A stretch of 64,000 nucleotides of DNA, taken from contig NZ_JAUSXB010000001.1 of the NCBI RefSeq assembly GCF_030823375.1, positions 1,612,001 through 1,676,000 of the forward strand, written 5' to 3'. Numbering within the stretch: position 1 is the first letter of the stretch; every line of letters begins with the position of its first letter. The notes beneath the pieces are model-generated. The model was not told the DNA's origin. It did no database searches and saw nothing but the letters and a program-made list of their open reading frames with translations. The position numbers and the translations under genes were made by a program. The stretch is from Pseudarthrobacter siccitolerans. GTDB taxonomy: Bacteria; Actinomycetota; Actinomycetes; Actinomycetales; Micrococcaceae. Below, one piece after another: positions 35,600-44,090 of the stretch.

Positions 35600-35899
35600 T
35601 CAGTCCTCGCATTCGGTGCAGTACTTGTTTCCGTCCCTTTCCTTGGCGAGCTGGCTGCGGTGGTGAACAAGGAAGCAGGACATACAGGTGAATTCGTCCG
35701 CCTGGACCGGGATGATCTGGACCAGCAGTTCCTCGCCGGACAGGTCTGCGCCGGGCAGTTCGAAAGCTTCGGCGAGATCGGCCTCATCGACGTCGATGAC
35801 CGCCCCCTTGGGGGTGGCACCATCTGTCTTGAGCTCCTCGAGGGACTCGGTGGCCTCATCTTCTACCGTCGCCCGTGGGGCGTCGTAGTCAACGGACAC
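35600..35899 (-). CDS. DUF4193 zinc-ribbon protein
   Basis: 99 residues with an acidic N-terminal half and a C-terminal zinc ribbon: CMSC near 72-75, HH and CTEC near 95-98. This matches DUF4193, a small actinobacterial family of unknown role often linked to stress or RNA polymerase-associated functions by context only. The start is GTG with GGAGAA upstream. It lies 126 bases upstream of ftsH on the same strand. Confidence 0.82.
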   Translation of the reverse strand: MSVDYDAPRATVEDEATESLEELKTDGATPKGAVIDVDEADLAEAFELPGADLSGEELLVQIIPVQADEFTCMSCFLVHHRSQLAKERDGNKYCTECED

Positions 35900-36079
35900 T
35901 CAGTTTCTCCTTCACTTCCAATCTGTCAGGGATCCCTGCTAAACCCGGCACGGTGGCGCCTTATTCCCTGCCAGCTCCCCGGCGGGGAAACCCGAAAAAG
36001 CGGGGGCCGGGATGGAAGATTTTCGCCCTCCGGGTTGTTTATTTTGGCGGACCAAAGAAGTATCGAAAGGAGTTCCGCC

Positions 36080-36688
36080 ATGATTCGCATAGCAATCGTG
36101 CTGGGGAGCACCCGCCCGGGACGGCTCGGAAAGGCTATGTCCGAGTGGGTGCACGCACGGGCAGCGGAGCGCGAGGACGCGGCGTTCGAGGTCCTGGACG
36201 TCGCCGATTTCAATCTGCCGCTGCTGGATGAGCCCCTGCCGCCGTCCACAGGCAGGTACAGCCACGTGCACACGAAGGCCTGGTCCGACGCGGTGGCCGC
36301 TTTCGATGGCTACATTTTTGTCACTGGCGAATACAACCATTCCGTTCCCGGGGCGCTGAAGAACGCCCTGGACTACCTTTACAAGGAATGGAACAACAAG
36401 GCCGCCGGGTTCGTTAGCTACGGAAGCGCCGGTGGTACCCGGGCGGTGGAGCACTTGCGGACCATTGCCGGGGAACTGCAAATGGCGGACGTCCGTGCCC
36501 AGGTCGCCCTGTCCCTGGCCAGTGAGTTTGAAAACTACCGGACGTTCACGCCCTCGGAGGCTTCGGAGAAGAACCTGCAGACCCTTCTTGACCAGGTCAT
36601 TGCCTGGGCCGGTGCGCTAAAGGTCCTGCGCCCGGTCAAGGATGAGGACAAGCGTTCCTATGTTCTTGCCGCCCCGGGCAGTGAGTAG
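36080..36688 (+). CDS. NADPH-dependent FMN reductase family protein
   Basis: 202 residues of flavodoxin-like fold. The FMN phosphate loop is GSTRPGRLGKAMSEW near 9-23. GEYNHSVPGALKNALDYL near 91 is the diagnostic second loop. Members reduce FMN, quinones, azo dyes or chromate with NAD(P)H. ATG 36080 has AAGGAG seven bases upstream; the very long frame upstream of it is an artefact. It may contribute redox stress defence with its neighbours. Substrate unknown. Confidence 0.86.
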   Translation: MIRIAIVLGSTRPGRLGKAMSEWVHARAAEREDAAFEVLDVADFNLPLLDEPLPPSTGRYSHVHTKAWSDAVAAFDGYIFVTGEYNHSVPGALKNALDYLYKEWNNKAAGFVSYGSAGGTRAVEHLRTIAGELQMADVRAQVALSLASEFENYRTFTPSEASEKNLQTLLDQVIAWAGALKVLRPVKDEDKRSYVLAAPGSE

Positions 36689-36735
36689 GTCGAGAACGGG
36701 CAACATTTCCTGAACGCGTGCGGGAGGGAGCAGCA

Positions 36736-37005
36736 ATGAGTGCCGAGCTTGAGCAGCTGCGGGTCCTGGCAACAGTAATCGGGGCCGCCGAGGCGACCTT
36801 GGACGCCGCGTATGCGGCATTGCGGGGCTCGGCGTCGGCTCTGCTCGCCAGCGGGGCCTCGTCCTTGGCGGAGGTGAGCGAGGCCTCGGGACTGTGTGAG
36901 GGTGAGCTCCTGGACCTGCTCACCCTGGCAGCAGATGACCTGGCCTTCGAGCACCTGTTCCAGGAAGGTCCGCCGGGCCCGGACGGACCTGCCGCGGAAC
37001 GCTAG
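36736..37005 (+). CDS. Small hypothetical helical protein
   Basis: 89 residues, Ala/Leu-rich and largely helical, starting MSAELEQLRVLATVIGAAEA. A middle stretch SSLAEVSEASGLCEGELLDLL could be a helix-turn-helix, but this is weak. ATG 36736 has GGGAGG seven or more bases upstream. It lies 47 bases after the FMN reductase on the same strand and probably shares its transcript. Family not recognised. Confidence 0.55.
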   Translation: MSAELEQLRVLATVIGAAEATLDAAYAALRGSASALLASGASSLAEVSEASGLCEGELLDLLTLAADDLAFEHLFQEGPPGPDGPAAER

Positions 37006-37024
37006 ACAGGTCCGCAGGAAGCCC

Positions 37025-37053
37025 TTATCACCACAGCTTCGTGGGCGTATCTT
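37025..37053 (+). promoter_or_regulatory. Candidate promoter of the first hsp20 gene
   Basis: TTATCA at 37025-37030 and TATCTT at 37048-37053 are spaced by 17 bases, giving a leader of about 70 bases. No HspR (HAIR) or HrcA (CIRCE) inverted repeat was seen near it. Confidence 0.45.
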
Positions 37054-37130
37054 ATTGGTGTCCACAAAGGGATCCCGGCCTGGTCCGGCGGTTGCCGAAA
37101 GGCCGGGCAGCAGAGAAGGAGGTGGCCGCG

Positions 37131-37607
37131 ATGGCCAACATTATGCGCTGGGGTGGCGCTGACATCACTGAACCCTTCCGCCGGCTCCTGGAAGGGGATA
37201 TGGCTTCCTGGCTTCGGGTTGAGGAATACCGTGACGCCGGGTCCATGGTGGTCAAGGCCGAAGTCCCGGGAATCGATCCTGAGAAAGACGTCGACATCGA
37301 ACTGGTCGGAAACGACCTGCGGATCAACGTACGGCACGAGGAGAAGTCCGAACACAAGGACAAAGAGGGCTACCGCTCCGAGTTCCGGTACGGGACCTTC
37401 TCCCGCAACGTAAGCCTGCCAGGGCACGTCAGCGAAAGTGACATCCGGGCGACCTACCATGACGGGATCCTCGAAATCCGCATCCCGCTGCCCGAAGAGA
37501 CAGGGACGGCGTCCCGGAAAATCCCCGTCAGCAGAGGAGGCACTGCTGCCGGATCCGGCGCCGGCACCACTGCTGGTTCAGCCGGAACAGGCGGGACCCA
37601 GGCCTAA
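37131..37607 (+). CDS. hsp20: Hsp20 small heat-shock protein
   Basis: 158 residues. The alpha-crystallin domain spans about 30-135, with VVKAEVPGIDPEKDVDIEL and the terminal GILEIRIPLPEE carrying the I-x-I/V anchor. The C-terminal 25 residues are Gly/Ala/Thr-rich and flexible. It holds unfolding proteins for refolding by DnaK and ClpB systems. ATG 37131 has AAGGAGG upstream. A second, quite different Hsp20 lies 1.3 kb away on the opposite strand. Confidence 0.92.
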   Translation: MANIMRWGGADITEPFRRLLEGDMASWLRVEEYRDAGSMVVKAEVPGIDPEKDVDIELVGNDLRINVRHEEKSEHKDKEGYRSEFRYGTFSRNVSLPGHVSESDIRATYHDGILEIRIPLPEETGTASRKIPVSRGGTAAGSGAGTTAGSAGTGGTQA

Positions 37608-37653
37608 AGCGTCCGCCGCCGGCCGGTAACGGAGGGCGGGCCTGGATCGACTC

Positions 37654-37732
37654 TGGACGTTGGGGTGCAACGTCCAGGCAGTAAAGGCCGAACGCAAACC
37701 CGTGGCCGGCCAGCCGGATATACCGGCCACGG
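37654..37732. terminator. Tandem hairpins between convergent genes
   Basis: Hairpin one pairs TGGACGTT (37654-37661) with AACGTCCA (37669-37676). Hairpin two pairs CCGTGGCCGG (37700-37709) with CCGGCCACGG (37723-37732). Both lie between the stop of hsp20 and the stop of the convergent gene. Confidence 0.6.
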
Positions 37733-37810
37733 GACGGTCCGCCCCCACCCGGGCATGGAACCCTCCCGGATGCGGCACCTGCAGGCGGCAATGCGGGCGA
37801 GCCGGTTCGC

Positions 37811-38131
37811 TTACTGTTCAAGGACGCTGTCGATCAGGTCCTTGAGAATTTCCCAAAAGTCCCGGGCGCGCAGCGATGTAACCGGTCCTCTTCCCTGGGC
37901 CTGCCGCACGGCATTCGCCACGGCAATCGTCTCGGCGAACAGTTCAGCAGTGACAGCCGGGACGCGTTCGGATTCGAGGGCGAGGATGTGTTCGACCATG
38001 GCTCGGGAGTGCTTCCCAGTCTCCCCGTCCCGATCCATGCCCAGTCTGCTCGGTTCAAGACGTGCCTTTGCTGTGTCGAATCCACGGTCGACATGCGGTG
38101 CGAAACCGTCGTCCATGTACTGAATTGTCAA
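37811..38131 (-). CDS. Small hypothetical protein
   Basis: 106 residues if read from TTG 38131, which has GGAGG with ideal eight-base spacing; an ATG five codons in is the alternative. It starts TIQYMDDGFAPHVDRGFD and has helical, charged composition, no signal peptide and no membrane helix. Family not recognised. It lies between the two hsp20 genes, downstream of the second on the same strand but beyond a terminator. Confidence 0.55.
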   Translation of the reverse strand: MTIQYMDDGFAPHVDRGFDTAKARLEPSRLGMDRDGETGKHSRAMVEHILALESERVPAVTAELFAETIAVANAVRQAQGRGPVTSLRARDFWEILKDLIDSVLEQ

Positions 38132-38263
38132 TGTCCCTACCTCCAATCACGTCGCCTCAGGGCAATTTGGCCTGTTGGGCAAGGATGCCCTGTTGCATCG
38201 GATGGCACCGTGCCCAAGTCCAAGACAATCCCGAGGTGTTGTTGTGGTTCGCGGTGCGGCATG

Positions 38264-38301
38264 AAAGCGGTCCCCGGGCCGCGGGGACCGGGGACCGCTT
38301 T
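38264..38301. terminator. Terminator downstream of the second hsp20 gene
   Basis: AAAGCGGTCCCC pairs with GGGGACCGCTTT over 12 bp with a GC-rich 14-base loop; a short T or A run flanks each side. It is about 115 bases after the hsp20 stop on the minus strand. Confidence 0.6.
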
Positions 38302-38416
38302 TTCGGGGACGGATGCCCTTGCCTCGATGCTGCTTGTGCGCTGAAGTCGCCGTGGCGTCATGCGATGAAACCAGCCGCCCTGGTGCAGCCTTGGCCTCGG
38401 CACCCGTCCGGGTCAG

Positions 38417-38845
38417 TTAAGCGTTGATCTGCTGCTGTTGCGTGTTGGCTCCGGACATGATTTCGATCTTCCGGGGCTGCGCCTTCTCGGCCACCGGGAT
38501 GCGAAGCGTCAGGACGCCACCGCCGTAGCCGGCTTTCACATGTTCGGTATCGAGCGCTTCGCCCAGGATCAGCTGGCGGCTAAAGACACCGCGCGGCCGC
38601 TCGGAAGCGATCAACTCAACACCTTCACCAACAGTGTCCTTGCGCTCGGCATGGACGGTGAGAACGTTCTGCTCAACGTTCACGTCGATCGACTCGGCCT
38701 CCACACCAGGCAGGTCAACCGCCACCACGAATTCGTTGCCTTCACGCCAGGCATCCAAAGGCATCGCGGCCGGATGTGCCGTCGAACCCAAGACCTGCTG
38801 CGTCAGCCGGTCAAGCTGGCGGAACGGATCACTCATCATCAACAT
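38417..38845 (-). CDS. hsp20: Hsp20 small heat-shock protein (second)
   Basis: 142 residues. The alpha-crystallin domain spans about 28-130, with [20 protein letters not shown] and [20 protein letters not shown], including the conserved G-x-L. It has a short helical N-terminus ([14 protein letters not shown]) typical of the actinobacterial Hsp18 class. ATG 38845 has AAGGAGG upstream. A good promoter and a palindrome lie in its 5' region, so it is probably regulated separately from the first hsp20. Confidence 0.92.
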   Translation of the reverse strand: MLMMSDPFRQLDRLTQQVLGSTAHPAAMPLDAWREGNEFVVAVDLPGVEAESIDVNVEQNVLTVHAERKDTVGEGVELIASERPRGVFSRQLILGEALDTEHVKAGYGGGVLTLRIPVAEKAQPRKIEIMSGANTQQQQINA

Positions 38846-38855
38846 GACATACCTC

Positions 38856-38868
38856 CTTGATCATCAAG
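38856..38868 (-). promoter_or_regulatory. Palindrome overlapping the hsp20 ribosome site
   Basis: CTTGATGATCAAG on the minus strand is a 13-base palindrome whose CAAG end runs into the AAGGAGG ribosome site. It could be an operator or a weak RNA hairpin that hides the site at low temperature. It is neither a CIRCE nor a full HAIR sequence. Confidence 0.4.
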
Positions 38869-38898
38869 TGACCGGATCTATATCCGCTGACATAGATT

Positions 38899-38927
38899 CT
38901 TATAGCACCGGGGCCAAAAACGGACAA
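38899..38927 (-). promoter_or_regulatory. Promoter of the second hsp20 gene
   Basis: On the minus strand TTGTCC (38927-38922) and TATAAG (38904-38899) are separated by exactly 17 bases. Transcription would start near 38892, giving a leader of about 47 bases. Confidence 0.6.
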
Positions 38928-39333
38928 GAGGTTGCACCGAAAAATCATTGCAAACTCCGGGAAAGCGTTCCTGCTGGACGTGGCACCCGAGTCCGCACCG
39001 GGATGGGAGCGGCAGCAGTTTGGCAACGGCGAAGCCAAGGCAATGAAGGGGCGTCGGAGGCCTGCAGGCCTTCTTGGACCTGAGCGCCGGCGGCCCGCAA
39101 GCTGCAGGGGACCCAGGCAAGAACCAAGTAGCCCCTAATGCAAAAGAGAGGTACTTCCACTTATATAAAAGGCACCTGACGCCGACCTACGCTGATTTCA
39201 CCGCCGGTAAACGGCGTTGCAAATAGAAGGTCCCACGAGGCAGTGGCCAACACCGCTGGCTCGCAAGTGGACGTTCTCCCGTTCATGGCAAGTCTTCGAA
39301 GTGATGGCCCCTGCAAAAAATACGGGAGCAACC

Positions 39334-39933
39334 ATGACTTTCGATGATATGCAGCTGCGTCCCCGCACCCTCAAGCCCCTCCCCCAGCCAAGGCCACGCC
39401 GTGACCTGCGTTTCCGGGGACTGCCCTTCACATTCGGCGAGCGCGTGGCCGGAGAGGGCACCGAGGGCTGGCGCAGCGGATTCCAAAAGCTCTATCAGGC
39501 TGCAAGCGCCCGGACGGGCCGGATGACCCGGTTCGCCGCAGTTGGGGCGCTCGGAACGCTGGTCAACCTGCTGGTTATGGCACTGCTGGTGCACGGCCTA
39601 GTGGACATCAACTACGTCCCGGCTGCGGTGGTGGCCGCTGAAGTCTCAATCCTGCACAATTTTGTGCTCCAGGAACGGTTTGTATTTCGCGACATGCGTG
39701 ACGGCGCCGGCTCCTGGCGGGCCCGGTTGACTCACCACCAGCTGTTCAACAGCGCCGAGGCACTGGTCCGGCTTCCGTTCCTGATCCTGCTCGTCGATCT
39801 GATGCACATCTGGGCGCTCCTTGCGCAGGCCGTGACGCTGGCCCTCGCGTTCGTCGGCCGGTTCCTCTTCACCAGCCGGGTGGTTTACCGGCGCAAGCAA
39901 CCGGCTCGCAACCGCGAACCTGCAACCCCGTAG
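39334..39933 (+). CDS. GtrA family membrane protein
   Basis: 199 residues with four hydrophobic helices between about 65 and 185. The family segment FAAVGALGTLVNLLVMALLV opens the domain and ILHNFVLQERFVF is the usual second signature. GtrA proteins move polyprenyl-phosphate-linked sugars across the membrane or support GT-C enzymes. ATG 39334 has GGGAG seven bases upstream; earlier in-frame starts lack sites. The following GT2 and GT-C genes suggest the three work together in a polyprenyl-phosphate-sugar route. Confidence 0.85.
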   Translation: MTFDDMQLRPRTLKPLPQPRPRRDLRFRGLPFTFGERVAGEGTEGWRSGFQKLYQAASARTGRMTRFAAVGALGTLVNLLVMALLVHGLVDINYVPAAVVAAEVSILHNFVLQERFVFRDMRDGAGSWRARLTHHQLFNSAEALVRLPFLILLVDLMHIWALLAQAVTLALAFVGRFLFTSRVVYRRKQPARNREPATP

Positions 39934-40142
39934 GGGACACCGCCGCAATAACCCTGATTCCTTTTTGATGCTCGGCACTGTAGGCACATACCTGCCCAAT
40001 CTGGCCCAGCACGGTTTTTGACCCGGCCCATAGACCGACGCCGGAGCCAGCACCCTACCGCCCCGGCTTATGTCCGTGGTGAAGGCCGCCCTGGTCTGGT
40101 CACCAACAAGGACCAGACCCCTTGCAGCAAGGGATACTCCTC

Positions 40143-41741
40143 ATGAAAATGCCCAGCCTCATCACCGTTGCCAGCCACACGAGCTTCGGTTGGCTTATGC
40201 CGCCCACTGACGAAGAAAAGTATTCCTACCTCCGCACCCCGCAGCACCGCTGGATGTTCGGGGTTTCTGCCCTGGCCACGGGCGGGGTGACGGTCAGTTT
40301 CGTCGGCCTGGCCACCGAGTCCTACTGGACACTGGTGTTCATCCTGCCCCTCGTCCTGCTTGTGGCCGAACAGCTGCTGAGCTTGCGGACTTCAACCTTC
40401 CCTCGGCGCTTGTCCCTGGCTGACCACGCAGCCACCGTCGAATTGTGGAACCCAAGCCATGTCCCGAGTATCGACGTCTTCATTCCCACCTGCGGAGAGG
40501 ACCTGGATGTGCTGGCCAACACGGCTCATCACGTCAGTAATCTGGCATGGCCTGGCGACCTAAAGGTCTACGTGCTCGACGACGCCGGGCGCGGCGAGGT
40601 CCGCGATCTCGCCGCCCGCAACGGCTTTGCTTACCTGGCCCGCCCTGGCAGCGCGCATAAAAAGGCCGGAAACCTCCAGCATGCCTACGAGCGCACGTCC
40701 GGCGACCACATCGTCATCTTCGATGCGGACTTTGTGCCGCGGCCTGACTTCCTCCTGGAGCTCGTGCCGTACATGGACGACCCCACCGTCGGCATCGTGC
40801 AAAGCCCGCAGCACTTCTACACCGACCGATCGATGTCCTGGCTGGAGCGGTGCGCCGGAGCCACACAAGAGTTGTTCTACCGCTTCATCCAGCCCTCGCG
40901 CGATGCGGTGGGCGGGGCAATCTGCGTGGGCACGTCGGCCGTCTACCGCCGCAAAGCGCTCGCCGCGATCGGCGGCTTCCCGCTGATCGGCCACAGCGAG
41001 GACGTCTACACCGGCCTGCACATGCAGGAACGCGGCTACCAGCTGAAGTACGTTCCCACGCTGGTTTCACGGGGCCAGTCACCCACGGACATCGATTCCT
41101 TCATCGCACAGCAGTACCGGTGGTGCGAAGGCTCCATGTCACTGGTGGCGGCGGAATCATTCCACAACACCGAGTCACTGACCCTCCGGCAGCGGATGAG
41201 CTTCTGGTCGGGTTTCCTCTACTACATGAGCACCGCGATGATTGCCCTGACGGCGCCAGTTCCCCTGTTGGTAATGGCGTTTCTGTTTCCGCAGAACGTC
41301 ACCCCTCTCTATTCCCTGCCCCTCCTGGGCGCGGTGGTCCTGTGGCTGGTTGTGTTGCCAATGGTCTCCCTGGGCCGATGGCGGGTCGAGGTTTTGCGGG
41401 TGCAGGCCATTTACGGTTTCGCCCATCTTTTCTGCATCGCCGACATGTTCAGGGGCCTGGTTTCGGAATGGGTGCCAACCGGCAGCACGTCCGCGCAGGT
41501 GCCCATCGGCCAGCGGGTCCGTTCCTTCATGGGCCCCTACGTGCTGGTCACACAGGCGCTGACCTTGGCCGGCCTGGGTGCTGCGGCCTTCCGGTTCGGG
41601 CTGGAACAGTTCTGGGCCACCATAGCCCTCTTCGCGCTCTCGGCCTACGTCTTCGTCCCGGTGGGGGCGCTCGCGCTGGGCTGGGAGCGACCCGCCGTCG
41701 CCAGGACGGCGCCGGCAACCATGATGGAGGAGACGGCATGA
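40143..41741 (+). CDS. Membrane GT2 glycosyltransferase (cellulose synthase-like)
   Basis: 532 residues. Two N-terminal helices are followed by a cytosolic GT2 domain with the substrate Asp in VLDDAGRGEV, the DXD-type motif FDADFVPR near 202, a catalytic Asp in HSEDVYTGL near 295 and QQYRW near 331. Four or more helices follow. This D, DXD, D, QXXRW set is that of processive synthases such as cellulose and hyaluronan synthases. ATG 40143 follows AAGGGA. The next gene overlaps it by four bases. The polymer made is unknown; no PilZ domain or BcsB partner is present. Confidence 0.87.
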   Translation: MKMPSLITVASHTSFGWLMPPTDEEKYSYLRTPQHRWMFGVSALATGGVTVSFVGLATESYWTLVFILPLVLLVAEQLLSLRTSTFPRRLSLADHAATVELWNPSHVPSIDVFIPTCGEDLDVLANTAHHVSNLAWPGDLKVYVLDDAGRGEVRDLAARNGFAYLARPGSAHKKAGNLQHAYERTSGDHIVIFDADFVPRPDFLLELVPYMDDPTVGIVQSPQHFYTDRSMSWLERCAGATQELFYRFIQPSRDAVGGAICVGTSAVYRRKALAAIGGFPLIGHSEDVYTGLHMQERGYQLKYVPTLVSRGQSPTDIDSFIAQQYRWCEGSMSLVAAESFHNTESLTLRQRMSFWSGFLYYMSTAMIALTAPVPLLVMAFLFPQNVTPLYSLPLLGAVVLWLVVLPMVSLGRWRVEVLRVQAIYGFAHLFCIADMFRGLVSEWVPTGSTSAQVPIGQRVRSFMGPYVLVTQALTLAGLGAAAFRFGLEQFWATIALFALSAYVFVPVGALALGWERPAVARTAPATMMEETA

Positions 41742-43300
41742 GCATCACGAACGAGACCCGTCCGACGTGGCGGGCCGCCGCAGAGTCCTTCCTTCCGCCC
41801 GCCAAAAGGGCCGGGGCAGACAAGTACATCCGGCATATCCCGATCGCCCTGATCCTGCTGGTGCAGGCGGTCTCAGCCTTGCGGCTGAGCAACACGGCCT
41901 TCCAGGATGAGGCGCTTTACCTCTACACCGGCGGCTGGATCCTGCAATCCTGGACCGACCCCCACGTTGAGGTGTACACCCATCCCGAGGTGTTCTTCTC
42001 GGGCTCTCCGATGCTCTACCCAGTGCTGGCGGCGTTGCTGGATCATCTCGGCGGCCTGGGCCTTGCCCGGCTGTTCTCCACAGCATGCATGCTCAGTGCA
42101 ACCCTCGCGGTCTACTGGGGCGCGAGCGTCCTCTTCGAACACCATCCGCGGCCGCGAACGGCAGGTGTCTTCTCCGCCTTCGTTTTTGCCCTGTCCGCGC
42201 CGGTGACCTTCCTGTCCAACTTCGCCACCTTCGACGCTCCCAGCTTCACCCTGGTCGCGTGGGCGGCAGCCCTGAGTATCTGGTCGAGCAAGCGCAACCG
42301 ATCAGTCCTGTGGGGCGTGCCGATCGGTGCCCTGTGCTCCCTGGCGGTGCTGCTGAAGTACTCTTCCGCCGTCGACGTCCCGTTCGTCATGGTGCTGACC
42401 CTGGTGGTGGGGTGGGCGGTGCGATCCACCCGCTGGCGCTCGGTGGCGCGCGGGGCAGTTGCCGGGATGACCACACTGGCAATTCTTATCGGCTGCGTAC
42501 TGACGTGGGCCTCGGACCTCGTTGTCGGCCTCCAGGCGACCACCACCAACCGGACCGAGCTGGTGCAGAAATTGCCTGCCTGGACTCTCGTGAGCGACGT
42601 CGGGGGCTGGGCCGGCATCACCTTTGCCTTGATGATCGCCGGCGGGATTTTCCTGATGCGCCGCCAGCCCATCCTCGCCGCGGTGCTGCTCGCGGGAACG
42701 CTGGCGGCCACCGGTTTCCAGATCTGGATGGGCGAGGCGGCGTCCCTGCACAAACACCTGACGCTGGGCATCATCTTCGGTGCCCCGTTGGCCGGGGTCA
42801 TGCTCTCGGCCCTGGTGCGCGCAGCGCGGCGGCTCTCCGTCCTGCTCGTCGTCGGGATTTGCTACGCCACGCTCATCAGCGGGCTCATCCAGTCTGAGAA
42901 GCTGTTCCACGACTGGCCCAACACCACCCCGCTGCGGGATACGGTCACGTACGCGGTTGACTCAATGCCGTGGATACGGGCGCTGGCTGAGGTCCCCGAA
43001 CCCCTTACGTACTCGCTGGAAGAAAAGACCGACCCGTGGCAGTGGACGGCGACCTACGAACACTCGTTCTTCTATAACGACCCCACAGCAGCCGGCAAGG
43101 CACCGCTCGAGGGATTGGAGGCCTACCAGAACGCACTGGCCGACAACTACTTCCAGCTGGTCGTCCTGGACGGCAGCACCGGCATTGGCCGGCAGCTGCG
43201 GCCGGAGGAGTTCGGATTCACCCGCACTGACACGGTGACCGACCCCGCCAGTGGCCACACATGGCGGATCTACCAGAGGTTTGATCAGATTCCGAAGTGA
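41738..43300 (+). CDS. GT-C membrane glycosyltransferase (PMT/ArnT-like)
   Basis: 520 residues with about 10-12 helices. The first periplasmic loop has the conserved acidic pair in FQDEALYLYTGGWI near 55, followed by HPEVFFSGSPMLYP, as in PMT/GT39 and GT83 enzymes that use polyprenyl-phosphate sugars. The C-terminal 100 residues form a soluble outer domain. The ATG lies inside the preceding gene (ATGA overlap), so translation is coupled. It probably attaches a sugar to the polymer or protein made or handled with the upstream GtrA and GT2 proteins. Confidence 0.8.
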   Translation: MSITNETRPTWRAAAESFLPPAKRAGADKYIRHIPIALILLVQAVSALRLSNTAFQDEALYLYTGGWILQSWTDPHVEVYTHPEVFFSGSPMLYPVLAALLDHLGGLGLARLFSTACMLSATLAVYWGASVLFEHHPRPRTAGVFSAFVFALSAPVTFLSNFATFDAPSFTLVAWAAALSIWSSKRNRSVLWGVPIGALCSLAVLLKYSSAVDVPFVMVLTLVVGWAVRSTRWRSVARGAVAGMTTLAILIGCVLTWASDLVVGLQATTTNRTELVQKLPAWTLVSDVGGWAGITFALMIAGGIFLMRRQPILAAVLLAGTLAATGFQIWMGEAASLHKHLTLGIIFGAPLAGVMLSALVRAARRLSVLLVVGICYATLISGLIQSEKLFHDWPNTTPLRDTVTYAVDSMPWIRALAEVPEPLTYSLEEKTDPWQWTATYEHSFFYNDPTAAGKAPLEGLEAYQNALADNYFQLVVLDGSTGIGRQLRPEEFGFTRTDTVTDPASGHTWRIYQRFDQIPK

Positions 43301-43750
43301 GTGCGGGGAAATCGATGAAGCCGATCCAGCACAGCCGGATTCAGGGTTTACCGGAGATGTCCAGCTTCTGGGCCTGCTGTGGCTGGTGGTGGGGATCGTC
43401 GTCGCGCCCGTGCTGTACAAGACGGGGCGGATGGGCGCCCGGAACTGCCGGTTACGACGGCGGCGGGGGAACCTGAAGCTGCCGACGTTCAGTAGAGAGG
43501 GTTGCGCACAAAGCCCAGGCGTACGGGGCGCCCATCGCCGTCTGCGGAAGGCCGCTGAGGACTATACCGCGCGGTAGCCGGTATTGGGGAAATGAGCGCT
43601 GCGGGCCTGGATTCAGGTGCTCAGCGCTCCTGCTTTCCCGGCTAGGGAATCCCGTAGCGAAAATGAGGAGGTGCCTCGCAATCAGCGGGAGTACGACGGC
43701 GGCACCCACCAGAGTGCCGGCTCGCACCGCCGCCAAGGGGCAGGGAGAGG
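43301..43750. other. Region without a supported gene
   Basis: 450 bases between the GT-C gene and the decayed ATPase gene. One plus-strand frame contains a hydrophobic patch (LLGLLWLVVGIVVAPVLY, near 43360) but has no start with a ribosome site. It may be rearranged DNA left by the cassette duplication. Confidence 0.3.
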
Positions 43751-43885
43751 CTACCGGTACCCGTCCACAATGGCGGCAGCGATCATACCGAACCGTCCGC
43801 ACAACTAATGTCGCGGCGTCCGCAGTTGCGGCTGCCCTGCGTCCTCTGCTCGGGCGCCTGCATTCTGATCCGCCGGATGTGGCAT
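43751..43885 (-). pseudogene. Internally deleted remnant of the MinD/ParA-like ATPase gene
   Basis: The first 27 codons (MPHPADQNAGARAEDAGQPQ) match the start of the intact ATPase gene at 49256 and stop early. A few bases later the DNA encodes IAAAIVDGYR and a stop, the exact last residues of the intact protein. About 1.2 kb, the whole ATPase core, has been deleted, leaving both ends in order. Confidence 0.8.
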
Positions 43886-43968
43886 GTCTGTCTCCCGGAC
43901 GGTTCTGCGCCACTCGTTCAATCAGTGTGTCTAGGGGGTCAGCAGGAAGCGCTGCCCGCTGCCCACCG

Positions 43969-44088
43969 TCAGTGGTGGATGAGGGCGGCCGATACCACAG
44001 TTGCCGTGAGCATCAGGAGAACGGCAAGGATCGTGTAGCCCACCCACTTGGGACGGCTTTTGTGGGGGTTGATATCGACATACGGCAT
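43969..44088 (-). CDS. 39-residue membrane micropeptide (left cassette)
   Basis: Starts MPYVDINPHKSRPKWVGY, then one hydrophobic helix of about 20 residues to the end. The copy at 49341-49460 is 39 residues too and shares MPYVDINPHK-x-RPKW plus helix character, with third-base changes, so the frame appears protein-selected. Basic residues before the helix predict an N-in, C-out topology. It begins two bases after the stop of the 52-residue peptide gene. Family not recognised. Confidence 0.68.
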   Translation of the reverse strand: MPYVDINPHKSRPKWVGYTILAVLLMLTATVVSAALIHH

Positions 44089-44090
44089 GG

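Noticed and set aside
35258..36079. Upstream extension of the FMN reductase frame by 274 codons
   Set aside because: It crosses ftsH and DUF4193 in antisense; a strong ribosome site and the family start are at 36080.
36990..38930. CIRCE or HAIR heat-shock operators at the hsp20 genes
   Set aside because: Neither TTAGCACTC-N9-GAGTGCTAA nor CTTGAGT-N7-ACTCAAG was found; only a shorter palindrome is present.
40850..41737. Long open frame upstream of the GT-C glycosyltransferase start, in another frame of the GT2 gene
   Set aside because: It reads through the GT2 coding sequence in a shifted frame, is Arg/Gly-rich and lacks a ribosome site. The ATGA start at 41738 is better.
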